The translations under genes were made by a program, and so were the position numbers. This document shows, in pieces, positions 8,705 to 16,786 of a stretch of 56,296 bases of DNA (within the stretch, counting starts at the first letter, position 1; each line of letters opens with the position of its first letter). Under the pieces are notes generated by a model. The model searched no databases, was not told the DNA's origin, and saw nothing but the letters and a program-made list of their open reading frames with translations. The stretch is from Alphaproteobacteria bacterium (lineage in GTDB: Bacteria > Pseudomonadota > Alphaproteobacteria > DSM-16000 > Inquilinaceae). The stretch spans positions 1 through 56,296 of the forward strand of contig JANQIU010000010.1 of the NCBI GenBank assembly GCA_028281985.1. The letters are read 5' to 3'.

Positions 8705-10033
8705 ATGACCGGTGTCGACGCCGGGATCGCCGGCTTTCTGGCACTTCTGGCCCTCATAGTGGTGCGCATCCCGATCGGGGTGGCGATGATCGCCGTCGGA
8801 CTGGGCGGGTACGCCGCCCTGCGCGGTTGGGAGTCGACCCTGGCCTATGTGAAGCTGAACACCTTCAGCGAGTTCTCCCGGCATTCCCTGTCGGTCATTC
8901 CGCTCTTTCTGCTGATGGGGGAACTGGCGACCAAGGCCGGGCTGAGCCGCGCGCTGTTCGACGCCGCCAATGCGTTCTTCGGCCACCGGCGCGGCGGCAT
9001 GGCGATGGCGTCGATCGGTGCCTGTGCCGGGTTCGGGTCGATCTGCGGGTCGTCGCTGGCCACGGCGGCGACCATGGCGCGGGTGGCCATGCCGGAGATG
9101 CGCCGCCACGGCTATTCCGGCGCCCTGGCCACCGGATCGCTTGCGGCCGGGGGAACCCTGGGCATCCTGATCCCGCCCTCGGTCGTTCTGGTGATCTATG
9201 CCATCCTGACCGAACAGAACATCGCCAAGATGTTCGCCGCCGCCCTGGTACCCGGCACGCTGGCGGTCTTCGGCTATGCCGGTGCCGTGGCGGTGTATGT
9301 GCGCCTGCGCCCCGATGAAGGACCGACGGCCGAGCGCATGTCGGTTGCCGCCCGCCTGCGCGCCCTGGCGGCGGTGTGGCCGGTCGCCGGCATCTTCCTG
9401 CTGGTTGTCGGCGGCATCTATCTGGGCTGGTTCGTGCCGACCCAAGGGGCGGCGGTCGGCGCCTTCGCCACCGGCATCCTGGCGGTGTGGCGCGGCGGCA
9501 TGCGGCTGGACGGGTTCGTGGCCTGCCTGCTGGGCACCGCCAAGACCACGGCCATGATCTTTCTGATCCTGCTGGGGGCCGCCTATTTCAACGCGTTCCT
9601 GTCGGTCACCGGGCTGCCGGCGGCGCTGGCCCAGCTCGTCGGCACCAGCGGCCTGTCGCCGATGGCGGTACTGACGCTGATGCTGGTGCTTTACCTGGTC
9701 ATGGGCTGCTTCATGGACAGCCTGAGCATGATCCTGCTGACCGTCCCGATCTTCTACCCCATCGTCGCCGGGCTGGACTTCGGCATGACGCCGGAGGAAA
9801 CCCTGATCTGGTTCGGCATCATCGCGCTGATCGTCGTCGAGATCGGCCTGATCACCCCACCGGTCGGCCTGAACGTATTCATCATCAATGGGTTGGCCAG
9901 GGACGTCCCGATGGCGCAGACCTTCCGCGGCGTCCTGCCGTTTCTGGCCACCGATCTGCTGCGCGTCGTGGTGCTGATCGTCTTTCCAGTACTGACGCTG
10001 GGGCTGGTGCGTCTGATGTTCCCGACCGGCTGA
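8705..10033 (+). CDS. dctM: TRAP transporter large permease DctM
   Basis: This encodes 442 aa, about the usual 425-440. The chain is almost entirely hydrophobic helices. Signature segments are SVIPLFLLMGELATKAGLS, GFGSICGSSLATAATMARVAMPEM, GTLGILIPPSVVLVIY and the late TPPVGLNVFIINGLA. It carries the Na+-coupled translocation pathway of the tripartite carrier. The last base is followed by an AT-rich stretch of about 100 bases before the flagellin gene, so the operon probably ends here. Confidence 0.95.
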   Translation: MTGVDAGIAGFLALLALIVVRIPIGVAMIAVGLGGYAALRGWESTLAYVKLNTFSEFSRHSLSVIPLFLLMGELATKAGLSRALFDAANAFFGHRRGGMAMASIGACAGFGSICGSSLATAATMARVAMPEMRRHGYSGALATGSLAAGGTLGILIPPSVVLVIYAILTEQNIAKMFAAALVPGTLAVFGYAGAVAVYVRLRPDEGPTAERMSVAARLRALAAVWPVAGIFLLVVGGIYLGWFVPTQGAAVGAFATGILAVWRGGMRLDGFVACLLGTAKTTAMIFLILLGAAYFNAFLSVTGLPAALAQLVGTSGLSPMAVLTLMLVLYLVMGCFMDSLSMILLTVPIFYPIVAGLDFGMTPEETLIWFGIIALIVVEIGLITPPVGLNVFIINGLARDVPMAQTFRGVLPFLATDLLRVVVLIVFPVLTLGLVRLMFPTG

Positions 10034-10204
10034 TTACCACGGCAACAAGTATATCGACGACATCTAGATTACATTTGACAGAAAATAGTACCGATTTGCT
10101 TTTGATAAACTTGGTAAAAAGCCGCTAACCGGTAATCGTTGTCAGATTGTTAACGCCTCGCTGCTAGGGTCGGCATCAATCGTCGATCGTTCCGGAGGCG
10201 CCCT

Positions 10205-11017
10205 ATGGTGTCCGTCAACAGCCAGGCCGAGATGCTGGTCGCCCAGCGCATGCTGGGGGTCAACCATTCCGCCCAGGCCCAAACCATCGGCCAGTTGGCA
10301 TCGGGCAGCAAGATCGCCCAGACCGGCGCCGCACCGGCAGCCGTGGCGGTCGCCGGTGAACTGAACAGCGACCTGATCCAGTATCGGACCAGCGCCGTCA
10401 ATGCCGGCCACGGCGCCTCGGTCGCCCAGGTCCAGCAGGGCGGTTTGCAGCAGATCGACACCGCCCTGACCCGGATGCGCGAACTGGCCGCCCAGGCCGG
10501 CAACGGCGCCCTGTCCGACGACGGCCGCGCGGCGCTGCAGGAAGAGTTCTCGCAGTTGCGCGAGCAGGTGACCGACCTGGCCGAACAGACCACCTTCAAC
10601 GGCCAGTCCCTGCTGGATGGCGGCGCATCCCTGTCCTTTGCCGTCGGCCAGGACGGCAGCGACACGATCGACCTGGCCCGGCCTGACGCCGATGCATCCG
10701 CCCTGGGCCTCGACACCGCCAACCTGCTGACCGCCGGCGATGCCGCCGCGGCGATGTCGGCAATCGACGGCGCCCGCAGTGCCGTCAGCGGCGCCCTGGC
10801 GGATACCGGTGCCACGATGAGCCGGTTCGACACCACGGTCCAGGACATCGCCGTCCGCGCCGATGCCCTGTCGGCCGCCCATTCGGCCATCGCCGACACC
10901 GACCTGGCCGGCGCGTCGATCGAAAACAGCACCGCCAGGGCCTTGAGCGAGGCCAGCATCGCGTCGTTGAGCCTGGCGCACGCGCTGGACCGGAACACCG
11001 TCTCGCTGGTGGTCTGA
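10205..11017 (+). CDS. Short orphan flagellin
   Basis: This encodes 270 aa. Only the conserved terminal domains of flagellin are present: an N-terminal D0/D1-like helix region (SQAEMLVAQRMLGVN; LASGSKIAQTG; MRELAAQAGNGALSDDGRA; FNGQSLLDG) and a C-terminal coiled region. The variable D2/D3 part is almost absent. The C-terminus ends in LDRNTVSLVV rather than the usual flagellin end. It has a GGAGG ribosome site and its own AT-rich 171-base upstream region. No other flagellar genes are nearby, so filament assembly would rely on genes elsewhere. It could be a minor flagellin or a hook-filament junction-like protein. Confidence 0.8.
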   Translation: MVSVNSQAEMLVAQRMLGVNHSAQAQTIGQLASGSKIAQTGAAPAAVAVAGELNSDLIQYRTSAVNAGHGASVAQVQQGGLQQIDTALTRMRELAAQAGNGALSDDGRAALQEEFSQLREQVTDLAEQTTFNGQSLLDGGASLSFAVGQDGSDTIDLARPDADASALGLDTANLLTAGDAAAAMSAIDGARSAVSGALADTGATMSRFDTTVQDIAVRADALSAAHSAIADTDLAGASIENSTARALSEASIASLSLAHALDRNTVSLVV

Positions 11018-11030
11018 CCACGACGGCGGA

Positions 11031-11507
11031 TCAGTCGTCGATCGGGCGTTCCAGTTCGATCTCGTCGCGGATCGGGATGCCGTAGGCACCCACGGCCGGG
11101 ATCGACGGCTTGAGACGGCGGGCCGCGTCGACCGCGCCGGGCCACACGGCCGTCAGCCGAAACCCCCGGCGCTGGTAAAACCGCAGGGCGTCGAGGTTGT
11201 CGTTCGTGGTCACCACCCGCAGGACACGGACGCCTTGCCTCCCCAGTTCATCGACCAGCGCGGCGACGAGCGCCGACCCGGCGCCCTGTCCAGGTGTCTC
11301 GGCGTTGATCGTGATCAGATCCGCCGCATCGCCCTCCACGGCATAGGTCGCCATGCCCAATCGGTCGCCTGCGACCAGGGTCGGCAGCCGGCCGGCATCG
11401 TGAAGCCGGCCGCGCAGGGCAACCGCCCGGCCGCCCCAACTGTCCAGCAGCACCCGATCCGCCCACTCCCGGTCCTCGGGAAGGAGGGGCCGGACCGGGA
11501 TCGCCAT
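11031..11507 (-). CDS. GNAT-family N-acetyltransferase
   Basis: This encodes 158 aa starting at MAIPVRPLLPED. The acetyl-CoA-binding motif appears as TPGQGAGSALVAALVDELGRQG (Q-x-x-G-x-G/A type), followed by VTTNDNLDALRFYQRRGFRL, the classic GNAT C-terminal half. Substrate is unknown. The start lies 6 bases after the stop of the glutamine amidotransferase gene on the same strand, so the two are an operon; a longer frame reaching into that gene is rejected because its N-terminus is Pro/Arg-rich junk. It converges on the flagellin gene with 13 bases between stops. Confidence 0.85.
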   Translation of the reverse strand: MAIPVRPLLPEDREWADRVLLDSWGGRAVALRGRLHDAGRLPTLVAGDRLGMATYAVEGDAADLITINAETPGQGAGSALVAALVDELGRQGVRVLRVVTTNDNLDALRFYQRRGFRLTAVWPGAVDAARRLKPSIPAVGAYGIPIRDEIELERPIDD

Positions 11508-11512
11508 GGGGT

Positions 11513-12292
11513 TCAGGCCGCCGTGCGGGTGGTCCGGTGCCGCGCCCGGTCGCGGCAGGCGTCGCCGAACGCGGCGAAAAGGGCGCGGCTGTCCGGGTTG
11601 TCCAGGGCCCGCCATTCGGGGTGCCATTGCACCGCCAGGGCAAAACCGCCGTCGATCCCGTGCAGGCCGGCAACACGCACCGCTTCCACCTGGCCATCCG
11701 GCGATTCGGCCTCCACCGCCAAGCCCGGGGCCAGCCGGTCGATCCCCTGCCAGTGCAGCGAGTTCACCGTGGTTTGCGGCGCGTCGAACAAGGCCGCCAG
11801 CGCGCCACCGGGCGCCAGGCGCACACGATGCGACGGGCCGTACTGGATGGCGTGCGGCTGGTCCGCCGGTGCCCGGTGGTCCTGGCGCCCGGGAACTTCG
11901 TGCACCTTGGCGTGCAGGGTGCCGCCAAGCGCGACGTTCAGTTCCTGGATCCCGCGGCAGATCGCCAGCAGCGGCAGGCGGGCCGCCAGCGCGGCACGGA
12001 TCAACGGCAGCGTCGTCCGGTCCCGGTCGGGGTCGGGGTAGTCGTCCGCCGCGGTCGGCCCGCCGCCATAATGCGCGGGTTCGACATTGGACAGGCTGCC
12101 GGTCAGCAACAGACCGTCCAACCGCCCGATCAGGTCCGCGGGATCCAGCGCCTCGCCCAGGGCCGGGATCAGCAGCGGCAGGCCGCCCGACGCCTCCGAT
12201 ACCGCGCGGACATATTTATCGCCGGCGGCATGGAAGGCATGTCCCTCGACCTGCTTCACGCAGCAGGTGACGCCAATGGTGGGCAGGGTCAT
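11513..12292 (-). CDS. Class I glutamine amidotransferase, gamma-glutamyl-GABA hydrolase (PuuD) type
   Basis: This encodes 259 aa from MTLPTIGVTCC, supported by a strong GGAAGG ribosome site. The catalytic triad is visible: Cys112 in LLAICRGIQELNVALGGTLH, and His224 with Glu226 in QWHPEW. LLLTGSLSNVEP is the oxyanion-side loop. The PuuD type releases GABA from gamma-glutamyl-GABA in the putrescine pathway. Related enzymes act on other gamma-glutamyl compounds. It is upstream of a GNAT gene and about 1 kb from the polyamine genes speDE, which fits but does not prove a polyamine role. Confidence 0.85.
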   Translation of the reverse strand: MTLPTIGVTCCVKQVEGHAFHAAGDKYVRAVSEASGGLPLLIPALGEALDPADLIGRLDGLLLTGSLSNVEPAHYGGGPTAADDYPDPDRDRTTLPLIRAALAARLPLLAICRGIQELNVALGGTLHAKVHEVPGRQDHRAPADQPHAIQYGPSHRVRLAPGGALAALFDAPQTTVNSLHWQGIDRLAPGLAVEAESPDGQVEAVRVAGLHGIDGGFALAVQWHPEWRALDNPDSRALFAAFGDACRDRARHRTTRTAA

Positions 12293-12405
12293 GGCGGGTT
12301 CCTTCCGGGTGGGCGACCGGTGCGACATTGCATGTATTTGCCAACCGGCACCGTCGAGGCAAGGTCAGCAAGCCGTGATTGGGATTGTCCGCCGACCTGC
12401 CGCAT

Positions 12406-13218
12406 ATGCCCCCCATGGAAAGCTCTGTCGAAACGCTGCTGCAATTCAAGCTGGTCGCCATCGGCACCTGGCTGCTGCTGATCCTGACCCTGGAGCGTCT
12501 GGCCCCGGCCCTGCCGCCGCCGACCAACGAGGGCCGGCACGGCTGGCGCCGGCTGATGCGCAACGGTGTCCTCTGGCTGGCCAATACCGGCCTGTCGCCC
12601 CTGGTGATCATCCCGGTGTCGGTTTGGGCGGCCGGGGTCGATCTCTGGGGCAATGTCGGCTGGTCGCCGCGGCCCGATTGGTGGTCGGGCTGGACCGGGC
12701 TGATCCTGGACGTCCTGCTGCTGGATCTGTTCATCTACTGGTGGCACCGGGCCAATCACATGCTGCCGATCCTGTGGCGGTTCCACGAGGTGCACCACCT
12801 GGACCGGCATCTCGACGCCACCACGGCGGTGCGGTTCCATTTCGGCGAGGTTCTGCTGAGCGCGCTGGTGCGGGCGGCGGTGATCGTCGCGTTCGGCATC
12901 CCGCTGGCCTCGGTCCTGGTGTTCGCAACCGCGGTGCTGATCTGCGCCCTGTTCCAGCACGCCAACCTGCGCCTGCCCGTCTGGCTGGAGCGGCCGCTGA
13001 ACTGGATCATCATCACCCCGCGCCTGCATTGGGTGCACCACCATGCCGTGCGCCAGGACACCGACAGCAACTACGGCACCATATTGAGCGTATGGGATCG
13101 GTTGTTCCGCTCGCGCCGCACGACGCAACGCCGGCGCGACCGGCCGATCGGCGTGGAGAACCGCGCAGAACTGACCCTGGCCGGGCTGCTGGCCCGCCCG
13201 TTCCGCGGCGGCGCATGA
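12406..13218 (+). CDS. Sterol desaturase / fatty acid hydroxylase family membrane protein
   Basis: This encodes about 270 aa; the ATGs at 12406 and 12415 are both possible. The family's di-iron histidine boxes are present between hydrophobic helices: HRANH, HEVHHLDRH, and HWVHHHAVRQDTDSNYG. LILDVLLLDLFIYWWHR is the typical helix leading into the first box. Members oxygenate lipids such as hopanoids, carotenoids or fatty acids in the inner membrane. Substrate cannot be told. It is divergent from the PuuD-like gene with about 113 bases between starts. Confidence 0.88.
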   Translation: MPPMESSVETLLQFKLVAIGTWLLLILTLERLAPALPPPTNEGRHGWRRLMRNGVLWLANTGLSPLVIIPVSVWAAGVDLWGNVGWSPRPDWWSGWTGLILDVLLLDLFIYWWHRANHMLPILWRFHEVHHLDRHLDATTAVRFHFGEVLLSALVRAAVIVAFGIPLASVLVFATAVLICALFQHANLRLPVWLERPLNWIIITPRLHWVHHHAVRQDTDSNYGTILSVWDRLFRSRRTTQRRRDRPIGVENRAELTLAGLLARPFRGGA

Positions 13219-13227
13219 CAGAAGCGC

Positions 13228-13270
13228 ACACAGTGCATCCTGTGTCATAAGAAATTCCCTTGATTTCTTA
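13228..13270. promoter_or_regulatory. Two consecutive palindromes upstream of speDE
   Basis: The first is ACACAG-N6-CTGTGT (13228-13245). The second is TAAGAAAT-N7-ATTTCTTA (13248-13270), both with perfect arms. They lie in the 116 bases between the sterol-desaturase-family stop and speD. They could be operators for speDE. The first hairpin followed by a short AT-rich run could alternatively act as a weak terminator of the upstream gene. No factor can be assigned. Confidence 0.4.
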
Positions 13271-13334
13271 AGCGATATCCTCCACATACCGCGCTCCCGA
13301 GGTTTCCGGGTCCATCTGCTGACTGGGGGATAGC

Positions 13335-13883
13335 ATGGCGAAGTCTGCCACTGTCTTCCAATTGGGGATCGACTTGGACCGCCACGACCGGCCGGCGTCC
13401 GGTCAGGTCGTGCCAAGCAAAGCCCATGCGGAAGCGATTGCGCTCGTGTCCGGCGCTGATTGTGCCGACGCGGACAAGGATTACTGGATCGAGGAGAACG
13501 GATGCCGGTTCGCCGGGCGCCATCTGATCGTCGATCTTTGGGGTGCGGAGCGGCTGGACGACCTGCCGCATATCGAGGCCACGCTGCGCGAAGCGGTCGA
13601 CGCAGCCAACGCCACCCTACTGCACATCCATCTGCACCATTTCACGCCGAACGGCGGCGTTTCCGGTGTTGCCGTGCTGGCCGAAAGCCATATCAGCATC
13701 CATAGCTGGCCCGAGAGGGGCTATGCGGCGCTGGACGTGTTCATGTGCGGCGATGCCCGGCCGGAACAGACCATTCCGGTGCTGAAGCGGGCCTTCCGGC
13801 CGGCGGAAGTGACCATCGATACCCTGCGCCGCGGCGACGGTTCCGCAGCCGACCCGGCGACCGGGGAACCGCCGGGACGATGA
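13335..13883 (+). CDS. speD: S-adenosylmethionine decarboxylase proenzyme
   Basis: This encodes 182 aa. The core begins at GRHLIVDLWGAERLDD (residue 61). The self-cleavage site is at Glu117-Ser118 in AESHISIHSWPERGYAALD, giving the pyruvoyl group on Ser118. Later, FMCGD and a pair of conserved substrate-binding segments follow. The enzyme makes decarboxylated SAM, the aminopropyl donor for spermidine. It is longer than the ~120-aa minimal prokaryotic type because of an N-terminal extension of about 55 residues. The stop overlaps the speE start (ATGA), so they are translationally coupled. Confidence 0.95.
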   Translation: MAKSATVFQLGIDLDRHDRPASGQVVPSKAHAEAIALVSGADCADADKDYWIEENGCRFAGRHLIVDLWGAERLDDLPHIEATLREAVDAANATLLHIHLHHFTPNGGVSGVAVLAESHISIHSWPERGYAALDVFMCGDARPEQTIPVLKRAFRPAEVTIDTLRRGDGSAADPATGEPPGR

Positions 13884-14731
13884 CCGCCTGGTACAAGGAA
13901 ACGCTGCACGCGGAGATCGAACAGCATATCCGGATGGACCGCGTCCTGCTCAGCGAGCGGACCGGCCATCAGGATCTGGTGATCTTCGAGAACCCGTTGT
14001 TCGGCCGGGTGCTGGCGCTCGACGGCGCCATTCAGACCACCACCCGGGACGAGTTCATCTATCACGAGATGATGGCGCATGTGCCGATCATCGCCCATGG
14101 CCGCGCCAAACGGGTGCTGCTGATCGGCGGCGGCGACGGCGGTGCGCTGCGCCGGGTGCTGGAACACCCGGTCGACCAGGTGGTGATGGTGGAGATCGAC
14201 CGGTCGGTGGTGGACCTGAGCCGGCAATGGCTCGACAGCATCTGCGGCACGGCGTTCGACGATCCGCGGCTGGACCTGGTGATCGCCGACGGATGCGCTT
14301 ATGTCGCCGAAACCGACAAGCGGTTCGACGTCATCATTGTCGACTCGACCGATCCGATCGGCCCGGGTGCAGTGCTGTTCACGGCGGAGTTCTATGCCGA
14401 TTGCAAGCGGTGCCTGACCCCCGGCGGGGTCATGGTCAACCAGTCGGGCACGCCGTTCTTCCAGGAACAGGAATTCATCGACGTTCAGGCACGGCTGCGC
14501 CGTTCCTTCGCCGATGTCTGGGCCTATGCGGCGGCGGTCCCGGCCTATGTCGGCGGCCAGATGGCGTTCGGCTGGGCGACCGACGATCCGTCGCTGCGGC
14601 AGGTCGACACAGCGGAAATCGGCCGGCGGATCGACGCCGCCGGCATCCAGGGCCGCTACTACGGCGCCGACATCCATGTGGGCAGCTACGCAAGGCCCGG
14701 CTTCCTGCGGTCCCTGCTGCCGACCGGCTGA
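13880..14731 (+). CDS. speE: Spermidine synthase
   Basis: This encodes 283 aa. The start ATG at 13880 overlaps the speD stop by four bases. Motifs: YKETLH at the N-terminus, FGRVLALDGAIQTTTRDEF, the SAM-like binding loop LLIGGGDGGALR (residues 81-91), VEIDRSVVDLSR, and the putrescine-binding and catalytic IIVDSTDPIGPG. It transfers the aminopropyl group from decarboxylated SAM to putrescine. The length and order match the polyamine-synthase family fully. It converges with lolA, 12 bases between stops. Confidence 0.96.
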   Translation: MTAWYKETLHAEIEQHIRMDRVLLSERTGHQDLVIFENPLFGRVLALDGAIQTTTRDEFIYHEMMAHVPIIAHGRAKRVLLIGGGDGGALRRVLEHPVDQVVMVEIDRSVVDLSRQWLDSICGTAFDDPRLDLVIADGCAYVAETDKRFDVIIVDSTDPIGPGAVLFTAEFYADCKRCLTPGGVMVNQSGTPFFQEQEFIDVQARLRRSFADVWAYAAAVPAYVGGQMAFGWATDDPSLRQVDTAEIGRRIDAAGIQGRYYGADIHVGSYARPGFLRSLLPTG

Positions 14732-14743
14732 AGCCGATCGGCG

Positions 14744-15364
14744 TCAGTCCCAGCGCGGGATGCGGAACAAGTCGCCGTCCAGGGGAACGCCGAACCGGGC
14801 GTCGTCCAGGAAGACGTCGGTCATGGCGCCCTGGGCGTCCATCACACGCCAGCGCAGCAATTGCATCGGCAGCTTCTGGAACGTCAGGGTCAGGGTTCCG
14901 GCCCCGGGATCTTCCGTCTGAACCACATCGACGACGAAACTGTCGGCGGATTCATGGAAAGCGGTGACCGTCACCTCGTCGGTGAAGCTGATGTCTTCGC
15001 GCACCACGAAATCGGCCAGGGTCGACCCGACGGGCACGTCAGTGCGCTGCTCAAGCTCGGTATCGTAGAAGGTCAACCAGGTGCCGTTGGCGATGTAGAG
15101 ATACGGGATGGGCGGGTCGTATTCGATCCGCATCCGCCCCGGCCGGCTGATATAGAAGGTGCCGCGCGCCACACCTTCGGCGTCGGTCACCTGGGTGAAG
15201 CGGGCTTCCGCCGTCGTCAGCGTTTCCAGATAGGCTTCGATGCGCGACAACGACACCGTTTGCTGCGGCGTCAGCTCGGCAGCGATGCCCTGGGCGGCGG
15301 CCGGCGCGGTCGCGAAAGCCGTCAGGACGGCACCGGCGGCCAGTGATCGGATCTGCGTCTTCAT
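14744..15364 (-). CDS. lolA: Outer-membrane lipoprotein carrier protein LolA
   Basis: This encodes 206 aa with a signal peptide (to about residue 25, AAAQG). The mature region has TLTTAEARFTQV, ARGTFYISRPGRMRIEYDPP, ANGTWLTFYD and DVVVQTEDP-like strands, the LolA barrel pattern. It carries lipoproteins across the periplasm from LolCDE to the outer membrane. The C-terminal part, with FPRIPRWD-like ending DLFRIPRWD, matches the alphaproteobacterial LolA form. It stands 78 bases from the MFS gene on the same strand. Confidence 0.9.
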   Translation of the reverse strand: MKTQIRSLAAGAVLTAFATAPAAAQGIAAELTPQQTVSLSRIEAYLETLTTAEARFTQVTDAEGVARGTFYISRPGRMRIEYDPPIPYLYIANGTWLTFYDTELEQRTDVPVGSTLADFVVREDISFTDEVTVTAFHESADSFVVDVVQTEDPGAGTLTLTFQKLPMQLLRWRVMDAQGAMTDVFLDDARFGVPLDGDLFRIPRWD

Positions 15365-15442
15365 GGCGACCAGAACATGGGGTCGGCGTGTGGCGGTTCC
15401 AGGGCAGCACCGCGATCAATCTGGACAACCGGCAAGGGGCCG

Positions 15443-16777
15443 TCACGCCAGGCTGGGCGCCCGCTGTTCGCGAACGGTCAGCAGCAGCGCCGCCCCGGCC
15501 ACCCAGACCACCAGAATAGTCGACAGGCCCGCCCGCTGGCTGTCGAAGGCCGTCGTCACCAGCCCGAAGACGGCCGGCCCGACGATCGACACCGCGCGGC
15601 CGGTCAGCGCATACAGCCCGAACATCTCGTTGCGCATGTCCGGCGGCGCCAGGCGGGCCATCAGGGTGCGGCTGGCCGCCTGGGTCGGGCCGACGAAGAT
15701 GCCCAGGCACAGCGCCAGGGCGATGAACGAGACCGGCGTTTCGACGAACAGCAGCGGCACGCCGAAGACGCACAGGCCGGCCACGGAGATCAGCACCGTG
15801 GGCTTCGAGCCGACCCGGTCGTCGACGAAGGCAAAGGCCATGGCGCCCAAACCGGCAGTGACGTTGATGCCGATGGCGAACAGGATGACCTGTGCGAAGT
15901 CCATGCCGATGACGCAGGCCGCGTAGATCCCGCCGACGGTGAACAGCGTGTTCAGGCCATCGCGATAGAGCGCGCTGGCCACGAGGAACCGGACCACGTT
16001 GCCGTAGCGGCGGATCTGCCGCAGCGTGCCGAGCAACTCGACCAGCCCCTGACGGATGGCCGCATTCGTGGCGATTCCGGTGGAGGGCACGTCGCGGGTG
16101 AACAGGAACAACGGCAGGGAGAACACGGTGAACCAGATCGCGGTCAGCACCGCCGTGGCCCGGATGTTGGCGGCATCTTCCGTCGGGATGCCGAACCAGG
16201 GCTGCTCGGGCTGGACCAGCGCCACCAGGCACAGGGCCAGGGCCGCCAGGCCGCCGAAATAGCCGAGACCCCAGCCCCAGCCTGAGACCCGGCCGATCAT
16301 GCGTGCCGGGGCGATGGATGGCAGCATGGCGTTGTAGAAGACGGTCGACAGCTCAAAGCCGATCGACGCGACCGCAACGCAGACCAGCGCGAACAGCGCG
16401 TATTCCCGCGACGGCAAGGCAAACCAGAGCAGTGCGGTGGGCACCACCGCGACGGCGACGCAGACCGCCAGCCAGGGCTTGCGCCGGCCGGTGCGGTCGG
16501 CGATCGCGCCCAGAACCGGGCTCAGAACGGCGATCGCCAGCCCGGCGATGGCGATGGCGAAGGCCCAGAGCGCGGCCCCTTCCGACTGCTCACCACAGGA
16601 TTCCCCGGCGTCGCCCCAGATGCCCTGGGCGAAATAGACGCTGATGACGAAGGTACCGACGATGGTGGCAAACGCGGAGTTGGCCCAGTCGTACAGGCAC
16701 CAGGAGACGATGCCGCGCGCCCGGTCGGGCCGGTCCGGCGCCGCCGTGGGCGACGCCGCGGGCTCGCTGGCAGCCAT
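15443..16777 (-). CDS. UMF1-family MFS transporter (ATG22-like)
   Basis: This encodes 444 aa. The opening RGIVSWCLYDWANSAFATIV is the diagnostic motif of the UMF1/ATG22-like permeases, followed by LGAIADRTGRRKPWL, the A-like loop of MFS carriers. About twelve helices are visible. Bacterial members are thought to be effluxers or importers of unknown substrate; some act in vitamin or amino-acid export. It sits between lolA and a lipoprotein gene on the same strand with short spacings (9 bases to the latter), so an operon of lipoprotein, transporter and lolA is possible. Confidence 0.88.
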   Translation of the reverse strand: MAASEPAASPTAAPDRPDRARGIVSWCLYDWANSAFATIVGTFVISVYFAQGIWGDAGESCGEQSEGAALWAFAIAIAGLAIAVLSPVLGAIADRTGRRKPWLAVCVAVAVVPTALLWFALPSREYALFALVCVAVASIGFELSTVFYNAMLPSIAPARMIGRVSGWGWGLGYFGGLAALALCLVALVQPEQPWFGIPTEDAANIRATAVLTAIWFTVFSLPLFLFTRDVPSTGIATNAAIRQGLVELLGTLRQIRRYGNVVRFLVASALYRDGLNTLFTVGGIYAACVIGMDFAQVILFAIGINVTAGLGAMAFAFVDDRVGSKPTVLISVAGLCVFGVPLLFVETPVSFIALALCLGIFVGPTQAASRTLMARLAPPDMRNEMFGLYALTGRAVSIVGPAVFGLVTTAFDSQRAGLSTILVVWVAGAALLLTVREQRAPSLA

Positions 16778-16786
16778 CGTCCGGGA

